Of a stretch of 64,000 nt of DNA, positions 31,130-42,687 are shown piece after piece (within the stretch, counting starts at the first letter, position 1; the number at the start of each line of letters is the position of its first letter). Source of the DNA: an uncultured Chlorobiaceae bacterium (lineage in GTDB: Bacteria > Bacteroidota > Chlorobiia > Chlorobiales > Chlorobiaceae). The notes under the pieces are model-generated. The model did no database searches. It was not told where the DNA came from and was given only the letters and a program-made list of their open reading frames with translations. The translations under genes were made by a program, and so were the position numbers. The DNA is taken from contig CAJAJL010000067.1 in NCBI GenBank assembly GCA_903940125.1, positions 1 to 64,000 on the forward strand, given 5' to 3'.

Positions 31130-32065
31130 TCAGGATACTTTGCTTCCTCTAAGATGAACAGGGCTTTTTGACAACCTCAGCCAGTCATAGACAAGAGGGG
31201 CTGCAACAAAAATCGATGAATAGGTTCCGATAAGAATCCCGATAAAAACCGCAAAAGCAAAACCTCTTATTGCTGGTCCGGCAAAAATGAACAGAACCAG
31301 AACTGAGAGAAGTACTGTACCAGAGGTAATAATCGTCCTGCTCAGGGTCTGGTTCATGCTTTCATTAAATATTCTTTCATAATCCGAGGGTTTCTGTCCC
31401 CGGATTCTCTCTCTGATACGGTCGTAGACAACAACAGTATCGGTAATGGAATATCCCGCTATAGTCAAAAATGCAGCAATGATACTCTGATCCATTTCAA
31501 GCGGCATAAAATCAAATAACCCTCCGAGAATACTGAAGAGCCCCAAAACGGTCAGAATATCATGAAAAATGGCAACCACACCGGCGGCAGCAAATTTCAA
31601 CTCGAAACGGAATCCGACATAGAGCAGAATCGCTAATAATGAAGCCATCAGCGCTTTGACGGCAGACCATTTCAAATCGGATGCTATGCTTGGTCCAACA
31701 GCGTCAATACGGACAATTTCATGATGATTATCCTTGAGGCGGTCGTTAAGGGCATGTGAAACCAGAGATTTTAAATCATTTGTTTCGCCATTGAAAACCG
31801 TACTGAAAAGAAATGAACGGTCAAGACCATACTGCTTCAGTGACCCTGAAACTCCGGCAACATCAAGAACAGAACGAACCGTACTCACATCGATATTTTT
31901 TTCAAAGCGTATCAGCACTTCCGATCCGCCCCTGAAATCAATACCGTAATTCAAGCCTTTAACCGCCAGTGATATAAGCCCTGAAGCAAGAATAACAAGT
32001 GAAAAGCCGTATGCAATTTTACGGAATCTTATAAAATCAAAACTGGTCTTATGAAAAATCCTCAT
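31130..32065 (-). CDS. secF: Protein translocase subunit SecF
   Basis: This 311-residue inner-membrane protein has six TM segments and the SecF pattern: LNYGIDFRGGSEVLIRFEKN near residue 40, then after a periplasmic domain SDLKWSAVKALMASLLAILLYVGFRFE. The conserved SITDTVVVYDRIRE and MNQTLSRTIITSGTVLLSVLVLF segments follow. SecDF uses the proton gradient to pull preproteins out of the SecYEG channel. It starts 21 bases after the secD stop, so secD-secF form an operon, with the SurA-like gene about 50 bases behind. Confidence 0.96.
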   Translation of the reverse strand: MRIFHKTSFDFIRFRKIAYGFSLVILASGLISLAVKGLNYGIDFRGGSEVLIRFEKNIDVSTVRSVLDVAGVSGSLKQYGLDRSFLFSTVFNGETNDLKSLVSHALNDRLKDNHHEIVRIDAVGPSIASDLKWSAVKALMASLLAILLYVGFRFELKFAAAGVVAIFHDILTVLGLFSILGGLFDFMPLEMDQSIIAAFLTIAGYSITDTVVVYDRIRERIRGQKPSDYERIFNESMNQTLSRTIITSGTVLLSVLVLFIFAGPAIRGFAFAVFIGILIGTYSSIFVAAPLVYDWLRLSKSPVHLRGSKVS

Positions 32066-32086
32066 GGGTTGATGCGTCTTGAAAAA

Positions 32087-33934
32087 TTATCCGAAACTTT
32101 TTTGTGTCATAAGGTTCCTTCCAAGCAGGAACGAGAATATCTCTTTTGTCACCACAATCGATGTGAACAGGCTTGCAGCTGTACCGATCATAAGGGTAAG
32201 GGCAAATCCCTGAATTGGTCCTATTCCGTAGGTATAGAGCAGAAATGCTGCAGAGAGGGTGGTTACGTGCGAATCAAGAATTGATGAAAATGCACGATCA
32301 TAACCCACTTCAATTGCGGATTTCAACGCCTTGCCACTATCAAGCTCTTCCCTTATGCGCTCATAGATAAGAACGTTTGCGTCAACGGCCATTCCAATCG
32401 TCAATACAATACCCGCAATACCCGGCAATGAAAGGGATGCATTAAACCCTGCCAATACTGAAAGGACAATGACGATATTAAGCACCAGAGCAATATCGGC
32501 TGCAATGCCGGCTTTTTTATAGTAGACCAGCATAAAAACGGAAACCGCAAAAAACGCCCAGGCAAGAGAAAGGACACCGGCACGGATATAATCTGCTCCA
32601 AGTGATGGTCCGACGGAACGCTCTTCAATAATGCGGACAGGAGCAGGTAAAGCACCGGCCTTGAGCACAATTTCAAGATCTTTTGCTTCTTCAAGGCTTT
32701 CAATACCATTGATAACTGAGTTACCGCTTGGAATTTTTGATTGGACGACTGGTGCACTGTAAACAGCGCCGTCAAGAACAATCGCAATACGCTTGCCGAT
32801 ATTTGCTCCGGTAATTCGAGCCCATTTTGAAGTTCCTTCAGAGTTCATGGCCATAAGCACTTCAGGCTGTACGCCTTGTGAACCAAAAGTTGCTTTGGCT
32901 TCAGTAATAACACCACCTGTCAACTCAGGAGTCTTTCTAACCAGGTAGATTGGAAAAAGCTTTTCGCCATTTTTACCAGTCTCCGGCTTAGCTGCAAGCA
33001 GGAGTTCTGTATCCTGAGGAAGCAGTGCCTGAATGTCACTCCGATGGAGCAGAGAGATTACAAAGTCCCTTGAGCGCTCGGTAGTATAGGCTGTTCCATT
33101 CTGAAAAACGCCAATGACATCATAAAGGGGTTTTGTAGATACCGGCCTGGCTGGAGCTGCTGCCGGAGCCTTAAGCTGCGATGAAACTGAAGGGGATGGT
33201 GAAGCAGCAGGTGCAGGAACACTCTGCTGTGCTGCACTGTTCTGAACTAGATAAGTGTTGAGTCTGTCAAGAGTCCTGACAAGTATTTCCGGATCACGGA
33301 GAAGCTTGAACTCAAGCTTTGCGGTTCCTTTCAGTAGATTTCTCACCCTGTTTTCATCTGAAACGCCGGGAAGTTCTATGATAAGTTTTCTGCTGCCCTG
33401 TGTCGTGATGACCGGTTCAGCAACACCATACTGATCAATACGGTTGCGGATGATTTCCTTTGCACGGTTCAGCGCATCTTCAGACTCCTTTTCCAGTTTT
33501 TTAACAATTTCCTGGTCTGAATTGCGAATGTCGTAAAAATACCGGCTCAGACGCATATTTTCATTTTTAAACTCGCCGGAGAGAATATCGAGCACTTTTG
33601 CATCGCTTTGAGAGGCCTTAGTCCTTACCGACTTCATAATTGCAGTAAACTTGGCATCTTTATTCCATGCTTTCTGCTCAAACAGATCCACCTGGTCAAC
33701 CTCCATGACAAGATGCATACCACCTTTCAAATCGAGACCGAGTTTAAGGCTTTTTTTACGGGCATTTTCAATCTCATCACGATTACTCAGAGCATATTTA
33801 AGACTGTCCGGTGCTGATTTTATACTGTTAAGTTCTTTCGAAAGGGAGTAGTCGCGCCAGGTCGGCCACAAAGACCAAGCTGCCACCAGGGTAACAGCAG
33901 CAATAAGAAGAAGATTAAAACGTTTATTTTTCAT
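32087..33934 (-). CDS. secD: Protein translocase subunit SecD
   Basis: The product is about 615 residues when started at MKNKRFNLL. It has an N-terminal TM segment, then [19 protein letters not shown], the P1 head domain with [15 protein letters not shown] and [18 protein letters not shown]. The C-terminal membrane domain shows [33 protein letters not shown] and [20 protein letters not shown] Pro/Ala-rich linker at about residues 240-270 interrupts the periplasmic domain. In-frame Met codons upstream at 33943 and 33976 are possible; MKNKRF best matches the usual short cytoplasmic start. It is the first gene of secD-secF-surA. Confidence 0.95.
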   Translation of the reverse strand: MKNKRFNLLLIAAVTLVAAWSLWPTWRDYSLSKELNSIKSAPDSLKYALSNRDEIENARKKSLKLGLDLKGGMHLVMEVDQVDLFEQKAWNKDAKFTAIMKSVRTKASQSDAKVLDILSGEFKNENMRLSRYFYDIRNSDQEIVKKLEKESEDALNRAKEIIRNRIDQYGVAEPVITTQGSRKLIIELPGVSDENRVRNLLKGTAKLEFKLLRDPEILVRTLDRLNTYLVQNSAAQQSVPAPAASPSPSVSSQLKAPAAAPARPVSTKPLYDVIGVFQNGTAYTTERSRDFVISLLHRSDIQALLPQDTELLLAAKPETGKNGEKLFPIYLVRKTPELTGGVITEAKATFGSQGVQPEVLMAMNSEGTSKWARITGANIGKRIAIVLDGAVYSAPVVQSKIPSGNSVINGIESLEEAKDLEIVLKAGALPAPVRIIEERSVGPSLGADYIRAGVLSLAWAFFAVSVFMLVYYKKAGIAADIALVLNIVIVLSVLAGFNASLSLPGIAGIVLTIGMAVDANVLIYERIREELDSGKALKSAIEVGYDRAFSSILDSHVTTLSAAFLLYTYGIGPIQGFALTLMIGTAASLFTSIVVTKEIFSFLLGRNLMTQKSFG

Positions 33935-34403
33935 TGATGGCATCACTTTTCGCTCGAATAGAAATAATTCAGCCAATATATAAAATGGGGTATTGATTAT
34001 CTAACGATCTCCATCAGGCATATAAGCACCATCTGTACTTACCCGTGGACATCCTTTGCAGCTGATATTTCACCTGAGCACAGAGCCAAATCAGGTAAAT
34101 AAGCGATTTGATGTCTTTGTAAAAAGCACGCTGAAGCGAAATACGATGAACAAGAAAACTTGCTTTGGTCATAGCGTTGGATCCCAACCTGGCAGAAAGG
34201 GCTGGGCGGACAGGCCATAATCCGCAAAGCATATCTTTAAAAAAGAACATGTATTATTATATATCATTGTTATTCCAACAGAGACAGTAAGATATTACTT
34301 TTATATTACACTTTCCCTCCATTTATTATAATATTTATACATGAAGGGCATAAAAGACATTTATTAGTATCTTCGGGACATAAATTATTAAGTCATTGAT
34401 AAA
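33935..34403. other. Intergenic region between secD and the first parS site
   Basis: About 470 bases carrying the secD promoter region and the upstream region of mnmG. The minus strand contains a 78-codon ORF at 34014-34250 (MFFFKDMLCG... ending ...YRWCLYA). It is basic and has no recognisable domain or strong RBS. It could be a small lineage-specific gene or chance. The stretch 34250-34400 is very AT rich. Confidence 0.4.
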
Positions 34404-34419
34404 TGTTTCACGTGAAACA
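34404..34419. promoter_or_regulatory. parS site 1 (ParB binding site)
   Basis: TGTTTCACGTGAAACA, a perfect 16-bp palindrome identical to the bacterial parS consensus. It sits 11 bases before the mnmG ATG. ParB nucleates here and spreads, loading SMC and positioning the origin. A second identical site lies after mnmG. Confidence 0.95.
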
Positions 34420-34430
34420 ATTCACAACGA

Positions 34431-36296
34431 ATGTACGATATAATAGTTGTCGGCGCTGGGCATGCAGGCTGTGAGGCCGCATTAGCCGCAGCCAGAACAG
34501 GCTGTTCCTGCCTGCTTATTTCTTCGGATCTTACGGCTGTTGCCCGAATGTCCTGCAACCCTGCCATTGGAGGAGTGGCGAAAGGTCAGATCACAAGAGA
34601 GATTGACGCTCTGGGGGGAGAAATGGCGAAAGCAATAGACGCAACAGGCATTCAGTTCCGTATGCTCAACAGAAGCAAAGGTCCGGCAATGCACTCGCCG
34701 AGAGCACAGGCAGACAAAACGATGTACTCTCATTACATGCGCAGTGTCATTGAGAAAGAATCGAATTTAGATCTACTGCAGGACACCGTCACAGGTATTG
34801 AAGCTGTTTCCGGAATATGCAAGGGAATAAACCTTACATCTGGACGAACCATTCGTTGTTCAGCTGTTATTTTAACGTGTGGAACATTTCTTAATGGGCT
34901 GATTCATATCGGGATGAATCATTATCATGGAGGTCGGACAATTGCAGAACCTCCCGTTTATGGACTTACAGAAAACCTTATCAATCTCGGTTTTTCATCA
35001 GGTCGATTAAAAACAGGGACACCGCCACGAATTGATGGCCGTAGTGTCGATTATTCTCAAGTTGAGGAACAGAGGGGAGACGATGAACCTGTCGTGTTTT
35101 CATTCACGACAAATCCTGTTGTACATTGCAGGCAGATAAGCTGCTTTGTTACGAAAACGACATTAGATACTCATGCCATCTTAAAAACGGGTTTCGACAG
35201 ATCTCCCTTATTTACAGGAAAGGTGCAGGGTGTCGGCCCAAGATACTGTCCTTCTATTGAAGACAAGATATGTCGTTTTCCTGACAAGGAGAGTCATCAC
35301 ATATTTCTTGAGCCGGAGGGGCTTGACACTAATGAAATGTATGTTAACGGCTTTTCAACTTCACTGCCGGAAGATATACAAATGTCCGGACTGCAATCAA
35401 TTCCCGGACTGGGTAATGTAAAAATGATACGTCCCGGTTATGCAATTGAATATGACTACTTCTTTCCTTACCAGATTAACCGAAGCCTGGAGACTAAACT
35501 TGTTGCAAACCTCTATTTTGCAGGACAGATTAATGGAACGTCTGGTTATGAAGAAGCCGCTGCACAGGGATTAATTGCGGGTATAAACGCCTCGCTCAAA
35601 ATCCGCAACCTTCCACCGCTTCACCTGAAACGTTCTGACGCATATATTGGCGTCCTAATTGATGATCTGATTACGAAAGAAACAAATGAACCATATCGAA
35701 TGTTTACATCATCTGCCGAGCATCGCCTAATGCTTCGTCATGACAATGCAGATATCCGTTTATATAACTTTGGATTCAATGCAGGACTTCTCGATATAGA
35801 GAAATTTTCGGTATGCGATAGCAAAGTCAATCACATTGAGATGCTTAAAGAGATTTGTCATGAAAAAAGAATTTTACCATTCGAAATAAACCCACTTCTT
35901 GTCGAACTTGGCTATCCTGCAGTCTCATTACCACAAAATGCCTCAACGTTACTGAAAAGGCCGGGCATTTACCTCCATATGCTGATTGAATTATCTTCTT
36001 CTTTTAAAGAAACGGTATACGAAGTCACTCATGACCAGTCAATTTTTGAGCAGGTTGATATTGACCTGAAATATCATGGTTATCTGAAACGAGATCTTTT
36101 AATGGCGGATAAAATCCTTCGCCTTGATTCTCATCAGATACCGGTATCTTTCAACTATGCCAACGTATCAGGACTTTCAAATGAGGGAAGAGAAAAATTA
36201 CAAAAACATAAACCTGACACTATCGGTCAGGCCTCAAGAATTCTTGGTGTTTCTCCTTCTGATATTTCCGTACTGATGATACGTCTTGGCCGTTGA
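34431..36296 (+). CDS. mnmG: tRNA uridine-5-carboxymethylaminomethyl modification enzyme MnmG (GidA)
   Basis: This 621-residue FAD protein, with MnmE, installs the (carboxymethyl)aminomethyl group on U34 of several tRNAs. The Rossmann motif is [21 protein letters not shown] at the N-terminus. Family signatures are [24 protein letters not shown], the catalytic-cysteine segment TGTPPRIDG, and [28 protein letters not shown]. The C-terminal helical domain contains [19 protein letters not shown]. Length is typical. It is bracketed by two parS sites and lies about 8-10 kb from dnaA, a classic origin-linked location. mnmE is not in the window. Confidence 0.97.
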   Translation: MYDIIVVGAGHAGCEAALAAARTGCSCLLISSDLTAVARMSCNPAIGGVAKGQITREIDALGGEMAKAIDATGIQFRMLNRSKGPAMHSPRAQADKTMYSHYMRSVIEKESNLDLLQDTVTGIEAVSGICKGINLTSGRTIRCSAVILTCGTFLNGLIHIGMNHYHGGRTIAEPPVYGLTENLINLGFSSGRLKTGTPPRIDGRSVDYSQVEEQRGDDEPVVFSFTTNPVVHCRQISCFVTKTTLDTHAILKTGFDRSPLFTGKVQGVGPRYCPSIEDKICRFPDKESHHIFLEPEGLDTNEMYVNGFSTSLPEDIQMSGLQSIPGLGNVKMIRPGYAIEYDYFFPYQINRSLETKLVANLYFAGQINGTSGYEEAAAQGLIAGINASLKIRNLPPLHLKRSDAYIGVLIDDLITKETNEPYRMFTSSAEHRLMLRHDNADIRLYNFGFNAGLLDIEKFSVCDSKVNHIEMLKEICHEKRILPFEINPLLVELGYPAVSLPQNASTLLKRPGIYLHMLIELSSSFKETVYEVTHDQSIFEQVDIDLKYHGYLKRDLLMADKILRLDSHQIPVSFNYANVSGLSNEGREKLQKHKPDTIGQASRILGVSPSDISVLMIRLGR

Positions 36297-36307
36297 AAAG
36301 CCGGTTT

Positions 36308-36323
36308 TGTTTCACGTGAAACA
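36308..36323. promoter_or_regulatory. parS site 2 (ParB binding site)
   Basis: Second perfect copy of TGTTTCACGTGAAACA, 11 bases after the mnmG stop codon and 1904 bases from site 1. Two identical parS sites around one gene near dnaA strongly mark the centromere-like region of the chromosome. Confidence 0.95.
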
Positions 36324-36367
36324 TTTTTCTTCCGTTTTCACTTTATAAGTAAATGTATTGTGCTCTT

Positions 36368-38761
36368 ATGGAGAACATTATTAATGAAATAGTGAATAAC
36401 TATCTTCTGTTTGGCAAGGATAAAGAGGAGGGGATTGTCGGCGCTTACCAGCTCTCTGACACCCATATCAGGGTTTTCAACAGGGACAAGGATAAAGTCA
36501 GTTTTCATGATGAACCGTTTTTTCCGTTTTTTTTCTTTTCAGACAGTTCGCTGCTTGATGGATTTGTCCCTGAGGACAAAGAAAAATTCTGGATTGTAAA
36601 GCTCGGCGGTTCGAATTTTTATCAGTGCCTGTCTATTTTTAAAAACTGGAAATCATATCGTGGCGCAATTGATTATATCAACAACAGAACTCTGGAAACG
36701 CATTCTGATACCGCACACGATATTTCTGCTTTCGATAACAACTCTCATATCTATAACAAAGGTGACGCTGTCACACAATATCTCCTTCAAAGCGGAAAAA
36801 CCTTGTTTAAAAGTATGATTTTTGATGACCTCTATAGAATGCAGCTCGATATAGAGACTAATTACAATCCCATTAAAAATATTACTGGCAATTCCGGCTT
36901 TGCTGATGATGAGGTGATTATTATTTCTCTTTGTGACAGTCGTGGCTGGGAACAGGTTCTTCATTCCAAAGGCAGAGACGAAAAATCTCTTCTTCTGGAG
37001 CTTATAGCCTTGATATCAGAAAAAGATCCGGATGTTATTGAAGGACATAATATTTTCAGTTTTGATCTTGCTTACCTGCAGAGAAGATGTGAACGGTATG
37101 GTATTCCTTTCAGAATAGGCCGTAACGGTCTTATACCAAAAACTTTCCCCGCAAGCATCCGTTTTGCTGAAAGAAGTATTGATTATCCGTTTTTTGATGT
37201 TCCCGGAAGACATGTTATCGATACACTGTTTCTTGTCCAAGCTTATGATATTTCTAAACGGTCAATGCAAAGTTATGGTTTAAAATCTGTTGCTAAACAT
37301 TTCGGCTTTGCTTCACCTGATCGAACATATGTTGATTATAACGATATAGCAGAACTGTGGAAAAATAATCATGAAGTACTGCTTGCATATGCACTTGATG
37401 ATGTTCGGGAAACAAGAGCGTTATCGTCATTGCTGTCGGGTAGTAATTTTTACCTCGCACAAATGCTGCCCTATACGTATGCAATGACATCGAGAATAGG
37501 ACAGGCCGCAAAAATTGAGGTACTTCTTGTGAGAGAATATCTTCGTCGTAAGCAATCAATTCCTAAGCCATCTTCTGGTCAGCAGCATGCAGGTGGATAT
37601 ACTGAAGTATTTCTAAAAGGTATTCTTGGTCCGATTGTCTATGCAGATGTAGAGTCGCTTTATCCTTCCATTATGCTTTCATACAATATCTGCCCGAAAA
37701 GTGATAATTTGAAGGTATTTCCAATTATTCTCAACGATTTGAAAGAACTTCGTTTCAAAGCGAAAGATAAAGCACGGGAACAAAAAGCTCTCAGTAACAA
37801 AACGCTTGCTAATAATTTTGGTGCAATGCAGAGTTCTTTCAAGATTCTGATCAATGCCATGTATGGTTATTTAGGATATGGGGGAGGGATTTTTAATGAC
37901 TTCGATGAAGCTGACAAGGTTACGTCAACAGGACAAAATATTGCTAAAAGAATGATTTATGAGTTTGAATCAAGAAACTGCAAGGTTATCGAAGTTGATA
38001 CTGATGGTATTCTTTTTGTCCCTCCACCTGACATTGTTACTGAATCAGCCGAAAAAGAACTTGTTCAAAATGTTTCTGTTCTCATGCCAGAGGGAATAAA
38101 TATCGGTTTTGATGGGAGATACAAAAAAATGATCTCCTATATGAAGAAGAACTATGCTCTTCTTGGTTATGATAACATCATGCTGCTTAAAGGCTCCTCT
38201 CTTACAAGCAGAAGCGGGGAGAAATTCGGCAGAGATTTTGTCAGAAGAGGATTTGAAACACTGTTGACTGAAGATATCAATGGTCTTCATGATTTATTTA
38301 TCGAGTACAGAAATAAAATACTCAATCATGAACTTGATGTTTCGGAGTTTTCAAAGACGGAAACACTTAAAAACTCTTTAGAACAATATCTGGCTGATGT
38401 AAAAAACGGTAAAAGATCAAAATCAATTACCTATGAAATAGCCATAAAAGCAGGATTGGGAATTACAAAAGGAGACAGGATAACCTATTATGTATCAGGA
38501 AGCGGTACTGGCAGCTCTTCTTATGATAAGGGAAAACTTGCTGCTGATTGGAATAAAGATATACCTGACGAAAACACATATTTCTATCTAAAACGCCTTG
38601 ATGAACACTGTCAGAAGTTTCTTCCTTTTTTTAAGCCGCAGGATTACAGTACCATTTTTTCGGCAGATACACTCTTTTCTTTTTCTGCTGATGGTATTGA
38701 GCTTTTAAGGGAAATCCGGCATACCGAGACAAGTGATCTGGGCGGTGAAATACCTTTTTGA
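36368..38761 (+). CDS. Family B DNA polymerase with 3'-5' exonuclease
   Basis: The product is about 797 residues. Exonuclease motifs are complete: Exo I MQLDIET (about residue 160), Exo [18 protein letters not shown] and Exo [15 protein letters not shown]. Polymerase motifs are [21 protein letters not shown] (about 427); [16 protein letters not shown]; and [12 protein letters not shown] (about 543), where the usual DTDS is DTDG. The architecture is like archaeal PolB or bacterial Pol II. It probably acts in repair or replication restart. Translation could begin at 36353; MENIINE at 36368 is preferred, but neither start has a clear RBS. It stands alone after parS site 2. Confidence 0.92.
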   Translation: MENIINEIVNNYLLFGKDKEEGIVGAYQLSDTHIRVFNRDKDKVSFHDEPFFPFFFFSDSSLLDGFVPEDKEKFWIVKLGGSNFYQCLSIFKNWKSYRGAIDYINNRTLETHSDTAHDISAFDNNSHIYNKGDAVTQYLLQSGKTLFKSMIFDDLYRMQLDIETNYNPIKNITGNSGFADDEVIIISLCDSRGWEQVLHSKGRDEKSLLLELIALISEKDPDVIEGHNIFSFDLAYLQRRCERYGIPFRIGRNGLIPKTFPASIRFAERSIDYPFFDVPGRHVIDTLFLVQAYDISKRSMQSYGLKSVAKHFGFASPDRTYVDYNDIAELWKNNHEVLLAYALDDVRETRALSSLLSGSNFYLAQMLPYTYAMTSRIGQAAKIEVLLVREYLRRKQSIPKPSSGQQHAGGYTEVFLKGILGPIVYADVESLYPSIMLSYNICPKSDNLKVFPIILNDLKELRFKAKDKAREQKALSNKTLANNFGAMQSSFKILINAMYGYLGYGGGIFNDFDEADKVTSTGQNIAKRMIYEFESRNCKVIEVDTDGILFVPPPDIVTESAEKELVQNVSVLMPEGINIGFDGRYKKMISYMKKNYALLGYDNIMLLKGSSLTSRSGEKFGRDFVRRGFETLLTEDINGLHDLFIEYRNKILNHELDVSEFSKTETLKNSLEQYLADVKNGKRSKSITYEIAIKAGLGITKGDRITYYVSGSGTGSSSYDKGKLAADWNKDIPDENTYFYLKRLDEHCQKFLPFFKPQDYSTIFSADTLFSFSADGIELLREIRHTETSDLGGEIPF

Positions 38762-38870
38762 CTTGCATAGACTGTTCATCATTTGCATATAGAGCACAGG
38801 AACTGTAGAGGCCCTATATCGGTAGTATTATGTATAAACTGAATTTTTTAATGTATTCCAAGAAAACAAG

Positions 38871-40094
38871 ATGTCAGACAATAAAGTACTTCCCATTACA
38901 AGTGATGTCAGTTGGATAGGTGTTCTGGATCCCGGTCTTATCACGTTCGATATTGTGATGGAAACAAAATACGGAACCACCTATAATTCCTATTTTATCA
39001 ATGCCGAGAAAAAAACAATTATAGAAACAACAAAAGAAAAGTTCTGGCCAACTTATCTTGATAAAATAAAACAAGTTGTTGATCCTGCTGCCATTCAATA
39101 CATCATTGTTGACCACACCGAGCCTGATCATTCAGGAAATGTCAGAAATCTGCTCGCTTTAGCACCAGAAGCCACTGTTGTAGGAAGTGGAAATGCTATA
39201 AAATTTCTTCGCGATCAGACAGGTCATGATTTTAAATCTATGGTTGTCAAAACAGGTGATTCACTCAGTCTCGGTAATAAAACCCTGCATTTTATTCTTG
39301 CTCCAAACCTTCACTGGCCTGACACTATATACACCTGGCTTGAGGAAGACCAGATTCTCTTTACCTGCGACTCTTTTGGATCACATTTCTGTCAGGAAGA
39401 GATGTTTGATGATGCTGTCGGTAATTTTGACGATGCTTTTACCTACTACTTTGATTCCATATTGAGACCATTCAGCAAATACATGCTGCTGGCAATTGAA
39501 AAAATCAAGTCCCTTGATATCAGAATCATCTGTCCTGGTCATGGTCCAATCCTGAGAAGTCATTGGAAAAAATACGTTGATCTTTCTTTTACGTATGCGA
39601 CGACAGCTATCGCACTTCCTCAAGACAAGAATATCCTTATAGCCTATGTCTCTGCTTATGAAAACACAGGCATGCTGGCAGAAAAGATAGCTGACGGCTT
39701 AAGACAATCTTGTGACTTCAATATTGATATCTGTGATATTGAATCAGTGCCTTTTCTATCACTCGAGGATAAACTGGCACACTGTTCAGGAATTATTGTA
39801 GGATCGCCTACAATAAACCAGAACATTCTGCCTCAGATTTATCAGCTTTTCGCCGCTATTAATCCTATCCGTGACAAGGGTAAACTAGGTGCAGCATTCG
39901 GCTCTTTTGGATGGAGCGGTGAAGCAGTAAAGATGATTGAAACTAATTTCTCAATGCTGAAGCTGAAGGTATTTGATCAGAACGTAAGAGTGAAGTTCAA
40001 ACCTCATGATGAGGAATTTGCGCTTTGCAACGCTTTCGGGAAGGCTTTTGCAGAAAAAATGATTGAAATGTATCAGCTCAGCTGTGACCTTTAA
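38871..40094 (+). CDS. Flavodiiron protein (FprA-type O2/NO reductase)
   Basis: The 407-residue protein has an N-terminal metallo-beta-lactamase-like diiron domain and a C-terminal flavodoxin domain (about 255-400). The diiron ligand motif HTEPDHSGN is at about residues 82-90, with further ligands in FTCDSFGSH and in CPGHGPI. The flavodoxin part has [39 protein letters not shown] and [17 protein letters not shown]. Flavodiiron proteins reduce O2 to water or NO to N2O and protect anaerobes. There is no fused rubredoxin, so it is the class A form that needs an external donor. A hairpin terminator follows at 40109. Confidence 0.93.
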   Translation: MSDNKVLPITSDVSWIGVLDPGLITFDIVMETKYGTTYNSYFINAEKKTIIETTKEKFWPTYLDKIKQVVDPAAIQYIIVDHTEPDHSGNVRNLLALAPEATVVGSGNAIKFLRDQTGHDFKSMVVKTGDSLSLGNKTLHFILAPNLHWPDTIYTWLEEDQILFTCDSFGSHFCQEEMFDDAVGNFDDAFTYYFDSILRPFSKYMLLAIEKIKSLDIRIICPGHGPILRSHWKKYVDLSFTYATTAIALPQDKNILIAYVSAYENTGMLAEKIADGLRQSCDFNIDICDIESVPFLSLEDKLAHCSGIIVGSPTINQNILPQIYQLFAAINPIRDKGKLGAAFGSFGWSGEAVKMIETNFSMLKLKVFDQNVRVKFKPHDEEFALCNAFGKAFAEKMIEMYQLSCDL

Positions 40095-40108
40095 GGTGTT
40101 TTTGTTTT

Positions 40109-40140
40109 GAGCTGTAGTGTTGACGCATTACAGCTCGTTT
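40109..40140 (+). terminator. Terminator between the flavodiiron and DciA-like genes
   Basis: GAGCTGTA (40109-40116) pairs with TACAGCTC (40129-40136), with a 12-base loop and then GTTTTA on the plus strand. It ends the flavodiiron transcript and abuts the stop of the convergent DciA-like gene. Confidence 0.65.
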
Positions 40141-40433
40141 TACTTAAAAATAATATCTTTGACCATCTGGCTTTTTAAAGCCTGGTTAAGTTTAGTCAGG
40201 ATATCTTTTTTACGGAAATTCAGCTCCATTCTCCATGAGGGATTTTTAACCTTGATAAATAACTGTCCATTGGTAAATCTCTCTATGGAAGTTGCGTTTG
40301 CTATTGTTTCTCCTGCTACAGTATCCCATATCTGAAGTGTTTTGTACTGCTTGTATGCCTCATCAAATCCTAATGAATAACACATATCGCCAAGTACAGC
40401 AGATATTTTTTTTGGATCGCTTGTTCTTGACAC
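40140..40433 (-). CDS. DciA-like (DUF721) protein
   Basis: This is a 97-residue protein with the DUF721/DciA pattern. ISAVLGDMCYSLGFDEAYKQYKTLQIWDTVAGETIANATSIERFTNGQLFIKVKNPSWRMEL includes the conserved W-x2-V-G region and the NPSWRMEL strand. DciA proteins help load the replicative helicase in bacteria that lack DnaC/DnaI. It is the fourth gene of the leftward dnaA-dnaN-recF group, 12 bases after recF. Its position in a replication operon supports the DciA reading, and short forms of about 100 residues are common. Confidence 0.8.
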   Translation of the reverse strand: MSRTSDPKKISAVLGDMCYSLGFDEAYKQYKTLQIWDTVAGETIANATSIERFTNGQLFIKVKNPSWRMELNFRKKDILTKLNQALKSQMVKDIIFK

Positions 40434-40445
40434 GATTTTTCTGTA

Positions 40446-41546
40446 CTAATTTTTTCCAAAAGATTCTATTGAGCGGGCGGTCATATTCGAATACTCTTTT
40501 TTAACAGCAGAGGTAATAATGGTTTGTCCGTACGTTTCGAGTATCCTCAATATATCTTCTGCCCGTTTTTCATCGAGTTCACTGAATACATCATCAAGGA
40601 GAGAGATAGGCTTTTCTCCAATGATTTCAGAAAAAAAACGGTGCTGTGATAGTTTAAGACAAATAAGAAATGTTCTCATCTGACCTTGCGATGCATATTT
40701 TTTTATTTCTTTCTCATTGAGCAAAAAGAGAAGATCATCCCGGTGTGGTCCGATCAGGGTCTGTGTACGGGCTATTTCCTGTTTTGTTATCTGTTGAAAT
40801 TTGTTAGTGATAAGAGAGTAAAGCTCTTCAAGAGAGGGATCTTCACTGATTTTCCCTGCGGAACACCGGTATAGTATTGAGGGATCTTCGTTGATCATGA
40901 GACGTGCATAAACTTCCTTGAACTGATACAAAAAAAGTGATAGAAATTTTGTCCTTGCATAAATAAGTGATGCTGCAAGTTTCGTCAACTGTTCAGTCCA
41001 TAAGGAGAGCATGTCACTATAGACCTCGTTCTGTTCATTCATATGCATGAGAACAGCATTTCTCTGCAGAAGCACCCTTCTGTATGCCAAAAGGTCATCC
41101 AGGTATCTTCGATCGGTCTGACTGATGGTATTATCGATAAAACGTCTTCTTTCTGCAGGTGCACCATTCACTATAACAATCTCCTGTGGAGAAAAAGTAA
41201 TGCATGGCACCCTGCCGATATGTTGTGAAAAAGGTTTTATCTCACTGTGGTTGACTATTATCTGTTTTTCTTTTTCTTTTGTAAATGTTATTTTTACATT
41301 AATATCACCTTCTTTATCATCACAGAAAATACTGTTCAGTATAAAGTAGTCTTTAGAAAAAGAAAGAGAGTCATTGTCGGTGGCGCCAACAAATCCTTTT
41401 GTCAGCGCACAAAAATGTATACCCTCAAGAATAGAGGTTTTTCCCGATCCATTTGGTCCATGCAAGAGATTAATTCCTGCTGAAGGGTCAAACCTCAAAA
41501 ACCTGTGATTTCTGAAATTTTCATAGGTGATGCTCTTCAGTCTCAA
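40446..41546 (-). CDS. recF: DNA replication and repair protein RecF
   Basis: This 366-residue SMC-like ATPase loads RecA at gaps with RecO and RecR. The N-terminus reads MRLKSITYENFRNH. Walker A is GPNGSGKTSI at about residues 30-39. The ABC signature region lies in ASQGQMRTFLICLKLSQ, Walker B is in PISLLDDVFSELDEKRAEDIL, and the family motif GPHRDDLLFLLN is present. Length is typical. It lies 16 bases after dnaN, in the usual dnaA-dnaN-recF order. Confidence 0.96.
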   Translation of the reverse strand: MRLKSITYENFRNHRFLRFDPSAGINLLHGPNGSGKTSILEGIHFCALTKGFVGATDNDSLSFSKDYFILNSIFCDDKEGDINVKITFTKEKEKQIIVNHSEIKPFSQHIGRVPCITFSPQEIVIVNGAPAERRRFIDNTISQTDRRYLDDLLAYRRVLLQRNAVLMHMNEQNEVYSDMLSLWTEQLTKLAASLIYARTKFLSLFLYQFKEVYARLMINEDPSILYRCSAGKISEDPSLEELYSLITNKFQQITKQEIARTQTLIGPHRDDLLFLLNEKEIKKYASQGQMRTFLICLKLSQHRFFSEIIGEKPISLLDDVFSELDEKRAEDILRILETYGQTIITSAVKKEYSNMTARSIESFGKN

Positions 41547-41562
41547 TAATTTCCTCCACTCA

Positions 41563-42687
41563 TCAACTATTTATTCTGACAGGCATAACCAGTATTATTA
41601 GTTTGTCATCTTCCTCTTCCTTATGCGGCTTGAAAATTACAGCTGTCGTTGGACTTTTAAGCTCAATGCGAATCTCATTATCATCAAGATGTGCCAGAGC
41701 TGCTTCGATAAATCTTGAATTAAACCCTATGGTGATAGTATCTCCGCTGTAGGTGCAGTTCAGTTCTTCCTGGGCAGCCTCACCTTCATTGGTATTTTCC
41801 GCCATGACCTTCAGGAGTTGTCCCTCTATGACCATTTTTATGTCGCCTATACTCGAAAAACGACCAACGCGCCTTACTGAATCGTAGATTGCGGAACGGT
41901 CAATGATAAGATGTTTATCATGTTCTATTGGAATAACCGCATCGTAGTTCGGATATGGCTCAACAATAAGTGCTGCATCAAGAACAATATTGCCAGAGAT
42001 AAAACGCACAAATCTGCGATCAGCATCAATGCTCATCGTTACGGATTCGTTTTGAAAAAGTTTCTGAATAATTGAGAGCACTCTTGCCGGTACTACAAAC
42101 TTCTGCTTTTCATCTACCTCTATGGATGAATTCTTTCTGCATCTTACCAGCCGATGCCCGTCTGTTGATACCCCTGTGAGTGTTGTTCCTTCAAGTTCAA
42201 ATAATACACCCATCATGGCAGGCCTCATGCCATCTACACTGCAGGCAAAAAGTGTTTTCTGTATCAGGTCAAGGAGTTCTGCTGTAACAAGTTCAAGTGA
42301 AAGATTATAAGTTTTTTCGTGTTTCTCCGGTTTACTCTCAAACTGGCAGGGTATTTTGTATTTTCCCTTGTCCGTAGAGATATGCACAGTACCATGATCA
42401 CTTATTTCCTGTCGTTCAATAACAAAGGACACGGAGGTATCATACATACTCCTGAGAAAATCCTGCAATGTTCTGGCCTTGATACCAATATGACCATTGT
42501 CAGTTGTATCAACCTCGCTTTTTGCCGTTATGGACAGTTCTCCATCAGTAGCAAATAGAGTAAGCGATCCTGATTCTATGGATAAGTGAATGTTTTCAAA
42601 ACGCGCATCAATGGCTTTTGCTGGAATTGCCTGCGCTACTTTACTGACAGCGTCCTGCAGTTGACGAATTGAGGATGTTAATTTCAT
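41563..42687 (-). CDS. dnaN: DNA polymerase III beta sliding clamp
   Basis: The 374-residue clamp has three similar domains. Recognisable segments are the N-terminal [58 protein letters not shown] and the C-terminal [17 protein letters not shown] and [22 protein letters not shown]. The last segment shows the usual end with a diverged ...LMPM motif. The dimeric ring tethers polymerase III to DNA. It is separated from dnaA by 277 bases that contain DnaA-box-like sites, so it probably has its own promoter. Confidence 0.97.
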   Translation of the reverse strand: MKLTSSIRQLQDAVSKVAQAIPAKAIDARFENIHLSIESGSLTLFATDGELSITAKSEVDTTDNGHIGIKARTLQDFLRSMYDTSVSFVIERQEISDHGTVHISTDKGKYKIPCQFESKPEKHEKTYNLSLELVTAELLDLIQKTLFACSVDGMRPAMMGVLFELEGTTLTGVSTDGHRLVRCRKNSSIEVDEKQKFVVPARVLSIIQKLFQNESVTMSIDADRRFVRFISGNIVLDAALIVEPYPNYDAVIPIEHDKHLIIDRSAIYDSVRRVGRFSSIGDIKMVIEGQLLKVMAENTNEGEAAQEELNCTYSGDTITIGFNSRFIEAALAHLDDNEIRIELKSPTTAVIFKPHKEEEDDKLIILVMPVRINS

